Shown here one piece after another: positions 6,403 through 10,846 of a DNA stretch of 10,846 nucleotides. Position numbers and translations under genes: made by a program. The notes under the pieces were generated by a model. The model was not told where the DNA came from. It searched no databases and was given only the letters and a program-made list of their open reading frames with translations. The stretch's first letter is position 1. Each line of letters starts with the position of its first letter. This stretch comes from Acidobacteriota bacterium (GTDB lineage: Bacteria > Acidobacteriota > Terriglobia > Terriglobales > Acidobacteriaceae): assembly GCA_021841795.1 (NCBI GenBank), contig JAKCDN010000067.1, forward strand, positions 1 through 10,846, written 5' to 3'.

Positions 6403-7494
6403 TCAACGGATGAACATGCAGTCGCCGTAGGAGAAGAAGCGGTATTTGTGGGCGACGGCGTGATTGTAGGCGGCGAGGACATGTTCGCGGCCGGCGAAGG
6501 CGCTGACGAGCATGAGGAGGCTGGATTGCGGGAGGTGGAAGTTGGTGAGGAGGGCGTTGACGATGCGGAACCGGAAGCCGGGCGCGATGAAGATCTCAGT
6601 TGTGCCGGAGTGGGGCTGGATGGGCAGGCCGGCGGCGGCGAGAGCGGCCGATTCCAGGGTGCGCACGACGGTGGTTCCGACGGCGACGATGCGCGCACTG
6701 CGTGCGGCGGCGCTTTGGAGGAGAGCAGCGGCTTGAGGAGAGATGGAGTAGCGCTCGCGGTGGAGATGGACTTCATCGACGCGCTCGACGCGGAGTGGCG
6801 CGAAGGTGCCAAGGCCGACGTGGAGGGTGATGCGGGCGATTTCGATGCCCTGAGCGCGGAGGGATTCGAGCATTCGGGGCGTGAAGTGGAGGCCGGCGGT
6901 GGGTGCGGCGACGGAGCCGCGATCCTGCGCGAAGACGGTCTGGTAGCGGTCGCGGTCCTGGGTGGCGTCGTGGCGATGGATGTAGGGCGGGAGCGGGATG
7001 TGGCCGATGCGGTCGAGAACGGCGAAGAAGTCTCCCGCGATGGATGCATCGATGGGGGCAAATTCGAGGAGGCGTTCGCCGTAGGGGCCGCGGTCGAGGA
7101 CTTCGGCCTGGAGGGCGATGGAGCCATCGGGCGCGGGGAAGACGAGGCGCTCGCCGATGGCGATTTTGCGTCCCGGGCGGACAAGAGCGCGCCAGCGGTC
7201 GTTGCCGGCAGGCTCGGTGAGCATGACTTCAATGCGGCCGGTGGGCGGCTCTTTATCGCGGCGGAGGGTGCGGCGCGCGAAGAGACGCGCGGGAATGACG
7301 CGGCTGTCGTTGAGGACGAGGAGGTCACCCGGCCGGAGATAGCGCCCGAGCGCAGAGAAGGCATCGTCGTGGAGGAGGCCGGAGCTACGGTCCATGGCGA
7401 GCATGCGGCTGGCGCCGCGCTCGGCGGGCGGTTGCTGGGCGATGAGCTCTTCCGGGAGCTGGTAGTCGAAGTCGGCGACGCGGAGGCCGGTCAT
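6403..7494 (-). CDS. queA: S-adenosylmethionine:tRNA ribosyltransferase-isomerase QueA
   Basis: Transfers and isomerises the ribosyl moiety of S-adenosylmethionine onto 7-aminomethyl-7-deazaguanine at the wobble base of GUN-decoding tRNAs, giving epoxyqueuosine, a late step of queuosine synthesis. It has 363 residues, against about 350 in the family. Typical segments run in order: [14 protein letters not shown] (9-22), [15 protein letters not shown] (58-72), [17 protein letters not shown] (193-209), [11 protein letters not shown] (225-235), [12 protein letters not shown] (295-306) and the C-terminal [20 protein letters not shown] (315-334). The ATG at 7494 shares ATGA with the stop of the upstream acyltransferase, implying coupled translation. 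No fault is visible. Confidence 0.97.
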   Translation of the reverse strand: MTGLRVADFDYQLPEELIAQQPPAERGASRMLAMDRSSGLLHDDAFSALGRYLRPGDLLVLNDSRVIPARLFARRTLRRDKEPPTGRIEVMLTEPAGNDRWRALVRPGRKIAIGERLVFPAPDGSIALQAEVLDRGPYGERLLEFAPIDASIAGDFFAVLDRIGHIPLPPYIHRHDATQDRDRYQTVFAQDRGSVAAPTAGLHFTPRMLESLRAQGIEIARITLHVGLGTFAPLRVERVDEVHLHRERYSISPQAAALLQSAAARSARIVAVGTTVVRTLESAALAAAGLPIQPHSGTTEIFIAPGFRFRIVNALLTNFHLPQSSLLMLVSAFAGREHVLAAYNHAVAHKYRFFSYGDCMFIR

Positions 7495-8186
7495 CGGGCG
7501 GCGTCTCCTAGGTGTGCGAGGGCCTGAAGGCGGGCACGTTCAATGGCGGCGTTGAGCTGCAGGCGCATGGGCTCAAGCTGAGCGACGGGGAGATCGGCGG
7601 GGACGTGGGTGAAGCGGGCCCAACTGACGACGATGCGGGTGAAGGGCCTGGGCACGAGGAAGCGATCCCAGGAGCGCATGGTCCAGGCGCTGCGGGGCTG
7701 GAGATGGAAGGCGCCGATGGGCGCGCCGGTGAGGTGGGCGAGCTTGATGGGGCCCATCTTGGTGCGGTAGATGGGGCCGCGCGGACCGTCGGCGGTGAAG
7801 ATGGCGGGGCATCCGGATTCAATGACGCGCTTGAGGCCGAGCAGGCCCTCGTGGCCGCCGGTGGAGCTGGAGCCGCGCACGGTGCGAAATCCGAAGAGGT
7901 TGAGGATGCGGGTGATGAGCTCGCCGTCGAAGCTCTGGCTGACGATGATGGTGGCGTGGGTGCGGCGGAAGTAGAAGGTGCAGGGCAGGACGCACTGATG
8001 CCAGAAGCAGAAGATCTGGGCGCCAGCGCCTTCACCGCCGGGGAGCGGGGTGACGCCGTTCTCGGCGACGAGCTGGAAGCGCCATGTGCGTCCGATGACG
8101 GAGAGCAGCGCCCAGATGAGGCGCGGAACCACGGCCAGCACGAGGCGCTGGCGGAGCGTGAACGGGGATCGCGTCGGTGAGGCCAC
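7491..8186 (-). CDS. DUF374 lysophospholipid acyltransferase family protein
   Basis: A predicted inner-membrane-associated acyltransferase of 231 residues, probably acting in phospholipid or lipid A-type acylation; its exact substrate cannot be read from sequence. A hydrophobic anchor lies near residues 15-31 ([17 protein letters not shown]). Then come FWHQCVLP (H63), [16 protein letters not shown] (D87), [11 protein letters not shown] (101-111), the conserved [20 protein letters not shown] (130-149) and [13 protein letters not shown]. This is the DUF374 pattern with the H...D acyltransferase pair. The start is uncertain: GTG 8186-8184 gives family-like length, but its ribosome site is weak (GGGAG about 16 bases away). 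A TTG at 8384 would add 66 Pro-rich residues that look non-coding. It leads the operon with queA (4-base overlap) and polA. Confidence 0.88.
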   Translation of the reverse strand: MASPTRSPFTLRQRLVLAVVPRLIWALLSVIGRTWRFQLVAENGVTPLPGGEGAGAQIFCFWHQCVLPCTFYFRRTHATIIVSQSFDGELITRILNLFGFRTVRGSSSTGGHEGLLGLKRVIESGCPAIFTADGPRGPIYRTKMGPIKLAHLTGAPIGAFHLQPRSAWTMRSWDRFLVPRPFTRIVVSWARFTHVPADLPVAQLEPMRLQLNAAIERARLQALAHLGDAAR

Positions 8187-8248
8187 TGAGTTGATTCTAT
8201 TGCTCCCGGCGCGGCGGGTGGAGGTGGAAACGGGCGGGTGCGGATGGA

Positions 8249-8266
8249 GGGCGGGAATGGGATGGG
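8249..8266 (+). other. Perfect G-quadruplex motif upstream of the acyltransferase gene
   Basis: The plus strand reads GGGCGGGAATGGGATGGG: four G3 runs with loops of 1, 3 and 2 bases. Another GGGCGGG lies at 8232-8238. The motif sits 63 bp upstream of the GTG start. Since the gene is on the minus strand, the G-rich strand is the template, so a fold would affect transcription rather than the mRNA. GC-rich DNA makes such motifs by chance, so function is unproven. Confidence 0.45.
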
Positions 8267-8346
8267 AGGCCGGCCGCGGAGACGCGCGCGGGAGCGGCAG
8301 AGTGGGGCCGGCAGGCGGAGTCTGATGGGGAAATGCACTGGAGATG

Positions 8347-8384
8347 GTGCAAAACAGGGCATTTTTGCACTGATGCTGGTGCAA
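8347..8384. promoter_or_regulatory. Three-half-site GTGCAA operator candidate
   Basis: A perfect dyad GTGCAAAA-N8-TTTTGCAC occupies 8347-8370. A third half-site GTGCAA at 8379-8384 makes a second dyad with the middle one (TTGCAC-N8-GTGCAA, 8365-8384). It lies next to the AT-rich island likely to hold the acyltransferase operon promoter, about 160-200 bp upstream of the GTG. The regulator is not recognised. Confidence 0.45.
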
Positions 8385-8685
8385 TTCCCGGGGTTTGGGC
8401 CGAGAAAAATATTTTAGATAGATCCTGCAAATAAGTTATTTATTTTCATCGGCTTAGGCGGAGGAAAGTTGACTAAAATCTCTGTTTTCAGCGGTTTGCG
8501 GCCAGAATCTAGACCGCAAAGGAGTTAGAGGCGGCAGGCCGCGTGCGGTAGCTGCTCTTTGCTGCCGGTTAAATCCATTGTGCGCCGGCAGGGGGAAATG
8601 ATCGGCAAGCCGGAAGAGATATTTTTTGCGGGGGATGGCGGTGAGCGGGACCGGGATTGCCGCCGGGGCAGGGAACGAGGGCGGC

Positions 8686-8717
8686 AAAGAAAAGGCCCCC
8701 AGCTCGAGCCGGGGGCC
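8686..8717 (-). terminator. Intrinsic terminator of the TonB-dependent receptor gene
   Basis: On the minus strand GGCCCCC (8717-8711) pairs with GGGGGCC (8700-8694). The inner part GGCTCGAGCT adds a further GC-TCGA-GC helix after a mismatch. TTTTCTTT (8693-8686) follows at once. It begins 21 bases after the stop codon at 8740-8738. A stable GC stem with an adjacent U tract in the right place is strong evidence. Confidence 0.9.
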
Positions 8718-8737
8718 GGGATGCGCACGGGCGCGGA

Positions 8738-10846
8738 TCAGAAGGTGAAGCGGACGGCCATCTGCACCTGACGGATGTTGTAGGCGAAGTTGCTGTTGTC
8801 GGTGCTGGTGATGGACTGGTAGGGGGTGCTGGTGTAGGGCACGAGAGTGTTCTGGTGGGTGGTGGTGTTCTCAGTGACCTGGTAGGCGGTGGTGCCGATG
8901 CTGGTGACGTTCTGGTGGTTGGTGAGGTTGAAGGACTCGCAGAGGAATTCGAGCTTGTACTGCTCGCGGAAGGTGATGCTTTTGGAGGCGCGGAGATCGA
9001 CCTGCCAGGTTTTGGGGTACTGGAAGGCGTTGCGGATGGTGGTGGGAACGCGAGGCAAGAGGGGGTTGGCGCCGTTGAAGGATGAGGTGACGAGAGTTCC
9101 CTGGGTGGTGGCGCCGACCTGGTAGAGCTTGGAGTTGGGGCTGGTGATGCCCATGGAGTAGGGCAGGCCGCTCTGGGTCTGGAAGTCGGGAGCGAGTTCG
9201 AAGTCGTTGGCGAGATAGCCGAGGGGCCCGTGGAAGTGCCAGGGCGACTGGGCCACGCCGAAGATGGTGAGGCGTTGAGGCACGTTCTGGTTGGAGTTTC
9301 CGTAGTCGAGGCGGATGTTGGTGGGGTCCAGCATGGCGTTGACGGAAGCGCCGGTGGTGTTGTTTTCGCCGTAGTCCATGGCATGGGACCAGGTGAAGTT
9401 GGTGTCGAGGGAGAAGAAGTGGGAGAGGCGGTGCTGGTACTCGGCGACCATGGCCTCGTAGTTGGAGTTGACGCCGCTGAAGATGTCGGTGATGGAGCTG
9501 AAGGCGGGGTTGGGGCGCTTGTTGGAGTTGGTGGTGGCAAAGAAGGCGTTGGTGGTGAAGCTGTAGCCGTTGCTCAAGGGGCCGGCCTGCGCGGGGTCGT
9601 TGACGACGAAGGTGACGGGGATCGGCGCGGGCAGGTTGGTATCGACGAAGTCGGGGAGCCTGCGGCCGTAGTCGCCGAGCCAGTAGAGGGTGAAGACGTC
9701 GCTGGAGCCGAACTGCTGGGAGATGCTCAGGTCGGCCTGGTGAATCTCAGGCAGCTTGAAGTTGGGGTCCATGTAGTCCACGGTGGTGTTGCCGCTGGAG
9801 CCGCCGAGGCAGGTGGCGAAGTTGCTGGGGGCGATGACCTGAGGGAATACGGGCGCGCAGGCATTGAGTCCGGGCGAGAGGGTGGGATTGGTCTGGCCCT
9901 GTGGATTGCCGCTGCCGATGAGGGCCTGATAGACGGTGGAGTTGATGGCGCGGGCAAAGAACATGCCGTAGCCGCCGCGGACGACGGTTTTGCCGGTGCC
10001 GAAGAGGTCATAGGCGAAACCGACGCGGGGTCCGATGTTGACCTTGCTGTCGTGGAGGGAGAGGGTCTGGGTAATGGCGCTGTTGGGAAGCTGCTGGGCG
10101 GGCAGTCCCTCGTAGTCCCAGCGAATGCCCATGGTGAGGCTGAGGCGAGGCGTGGCCTTCCACTCGTCCTGGGCGAAGAGGCCGTAGTCGCCGGTGGTGA
10201 AGTCGAGTCCGGGGAGCCCGGAGCCCTGATTGAAGGTGTTGTAGTTCTGGGCGGATTTTCCGGAGACGGGATTCTGGGAGAGGTAGAGGTCGGCCAGGTA
10301 GTTTCCGAGGGCCTGATTGCCGGTGTAGGAGTAACCGCCGTACTGGTCATAGAGGTTGGAGATGAGGTCGTCGGTGTGGAGGTAGTCCTCGCCGAACTTG
10401 AAGGTGTGGTTGCCCCTGATCCACTCGAAGGTATCGGAGATCTGGAAGCGGCGCTCGTCGGGCAGTGCGGCGCGGTTGAGGAACTGCGGGGTGCCGAACT
10501 GGAAGAAGCCGCTGAGGTAGACGTTGGTGGGCAGCCCGAGGGGGTTGGTGTAGTTGGGTGTCTTGACGAGGTTGTTCTGCTCGTAGGCGGTGGGGGTCTG
10601 GTTGAATTCGTACTCGAAGTCGCGGCCGTACTGGTAGCGGATCTCGTTGCTCGCGGCGTTGGTGAGGAAGGTATCGAGCTTGGCGATGATCCAGTTGTCG
10701 CGGACGTAGTCGTTGCCGAAGCTGGCCATGCCGTAGCCGACGGCGGGGCTGGTCTGGATGCCGGCGGGCGAGGTCCAGCGCATGCGATTGGCCTCGACGG
10801 CTACGTGGTTGCGCTGGTTGATCTGCCAGTCGATTTTGGGGAAGTA
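8738..10846 (-). CDS. Oar-like TonB-dependent outer-membrane receptor, N-terminus cut by window edge
   Basis: The C-terminal 702 residues of a large outer-membrane beta-barrel; the frame stays open to the window edge (first visible residues YFPKIDWQINQRNHVAVEAN). Family members usually exceed 1000 residues, with a signal peptide, a carboxypeptidase-regulatory-like domain and a plug, none of which is in view. Visible barrel features are alternating aromatic strands, GDYGLFAQDEWKATPRLSLT followed by GIRWDYEG, GPRVGFAYDLFGTGKTVVRG, WQVDLRASKSITF, LEFLCESFNLTNHQN, and a C-terminal strand ending VRFTF, the usual outer-membrane assembly signal. Two cysteines (C330 and C346 of the visible part) may form a loop disulfide. 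The substrate is unknown; such receptors in acidobacteria are often assigned to oligosaccharide or peptide uptake. A strong terminator follows the stop. Confidence 0.92.
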   Translation of the reverse strand, partial: YFPKIDWQINQRNHVAVEANRMRWTSPAGIQTSPAVGYGMASFGNDYVRDNWIIAKLDTFLTNAASNEIRYQYGRDFEYEFNQTPTAYEQNNLVKTPNYTNPLGLPTNVYLSGFFQFGTPQFLNRAALPDERRFQISDTFEWIRGNHTFKFGEDYLHTDDLISNLYDQYGGYSYTGNQALGNYLADLYLSQNPVSGKSAQNYNTFNQGSGLPGLDFTTGDYGLFAQDEWKATPRLSLTMGIRWDYEGLPAQQLPNSAITQTLSLHDSKVNIGPRVGFAYDLFGTGKTVVRGGYGMFFARAINSTVYQALIGSGNPQGQTNPTLSPGLNACAPVFPQVIAPSNFATCLGGSSGNTTVDYMDPNFKLPEIHQADLSISQQFGSSDVFTLYWLGDYGRRLPDFVDTNLPAPIPVTFVVNDPAQAGPLSNGYSFTTNAFFATTNSNKRPNPAFSSITDIFSGVNSNYEAMVAEYQHRLSHFFSLDTNFTWSHAMDYGENNTTGASVNAMLDPTNIRLDYGNSNQNVPQRLTIFGVAQSPWHFHGPLGYLANDFELAPDFQTQSGLPYSMGITSPNSKLYQVGATTQGTLVTSSFNGANPLLPRVPTTIRNAFQYPKTWQVDLRASKSITFREQYKLEFLCESFNLTNHQNVTSIGTTAYQVTENTTTHQNTLVPYTSTPYQSITSTDNSNFAYNIRQVQMAVRFTF

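Larger units (their letters stand above)
8187..8737. other. 551-bp gene-free region between the receptor gene and the acyltransferase operon
   Basis: This stretch starts, in minus-strand order, with the receptor terminator (8686-8717). Two inverted repeats follow: CTGCCGG/CCGGCAG (8562-8568 and 8585-8591, 16-nt loop) and TTTGCGG/CCGCAAA (8495-8501 and 8514-8520). Then come an AT-rich island (about 8402-8450), the GTGCAA half-site array (8347-8384) and a G-rich tract with a quadruplex motif (8249-8266). The promoter of the acyltransferase-queA-polA operon should be here, most plausibly in the AT-rich island, but I found no convincing -35/-10 pair. Open frames across it lack any recognisable domain. 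Confidence 0.6.

Noticed and set aside
4908..6413. 501-codon plus-strand open frame opposite polA
   Set aside because: Antisense shadow of a GC-rich gene: Gly/Asp/Glu-rich, no domain, and the minus-strand frame is a clear PolA.
6360..7364. Upstream extension of the polA frame to a total of 1232 residues
   Set aside because: The extra part is Ser/Pro/Ala-rich low-complexity sequence lying over the real queA frame on the same strand. PolA homology starts only at about 6359.
6307..7527. 406-codon plus-strand open frame opposite queA
   Set aside because: Antisense shadow; acidic Gly/Ala-rich composition with no domain.
8187..8384. Pro-rich 66-residue extension of the DUF374 protein from a TTG
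   Set aside because: The composition is that of untranslated GC-rich DNA, it crosses the operator-like repeats, and it is not part of the DUF374 domain.
8469..8528. 19-codon plus-strand mini-frame starting TTG with GGAGG 4 bases upstream
   Set aside because: The ribosome-site match is good but the frame is very short, uses TTG, overlaps an inverted repeat and has no supporting promoter. Probably chance.
8454..8687. 77-codon minus-strand frame between the receptor terminator and the operator array
   Set aside because: Low-complexity Pro/Ala/Arg composition, no ribosome site and no recognisable similarity.

Overview
This window reads as ordinary chromosome from a GC-rich Gram-negative bacterium, most likely an acidobacterium (Acidobacteriota, Terriglobia). 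The lineage call is inference. It rests on the Oar-like TonB-dependent receptor with its GDYGLFAQDEW-type barrel, the secreted GH127 arabinofuranosidase, the high GC content, and a DNA polymerase I with an insertion I associate with this group. Every convincing gene lies on the minus strand, so the window is described in transcription order, from high to low coordinates.

From 10846 to 8738 runs the C-terminal part of a large outer-membrane receptor whose N-terminus lies beyond the window. It ends at a strong intrinsic terminator (8686-8717). A gene-free stretch of about 550 bp follows (8187-8737). It holds several inverted repeats, an AT-rich island, a three-copy GTGCAA half-site array and a perfect G-quadruplex motif.

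Next is a tight run of housekeeping genes: a DUF374 lysophospholipid acyltransferase (7491-8186), queA (6403-7494, sharing an ATGA with the previous gene) and polA (3666-6359, 43 bp after queA). A GH127 beta-L-arabinofuranosidase precursor with a twin-arginine signal (1600-3600) follows polA after 65 bp. It probably has its own promoter and a LacI/GalR-like operator in that gap.

After a 311-bp gap comes the head of an arginine biosynthesis operon: argR (824-1288), whose stop overlaps the argC start (ATGA). argC runs off the left edge. The gap upstream of argR holds two tandem ARG boxes at exactly 21 bp spacing over a sigma70-type promoter. Just downstream, at the predicted 5' end of the mRNA, is a nearly perfect 11-bp hairpin followed by a U-rich stretch. 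This points to autoregulated, arginine-responsive control of argR-argC, possibly with a second control step in the leader.

No CRISPR array, rRNA, tRNA, insertion sequence, phage or defence module is visible, and I see no clearly new system. The points most worth checking are regulatory (the argR leader, the GTGCAA array, the GH127 operator) and structural (the insertion and lost proofreading motifs in PolA).
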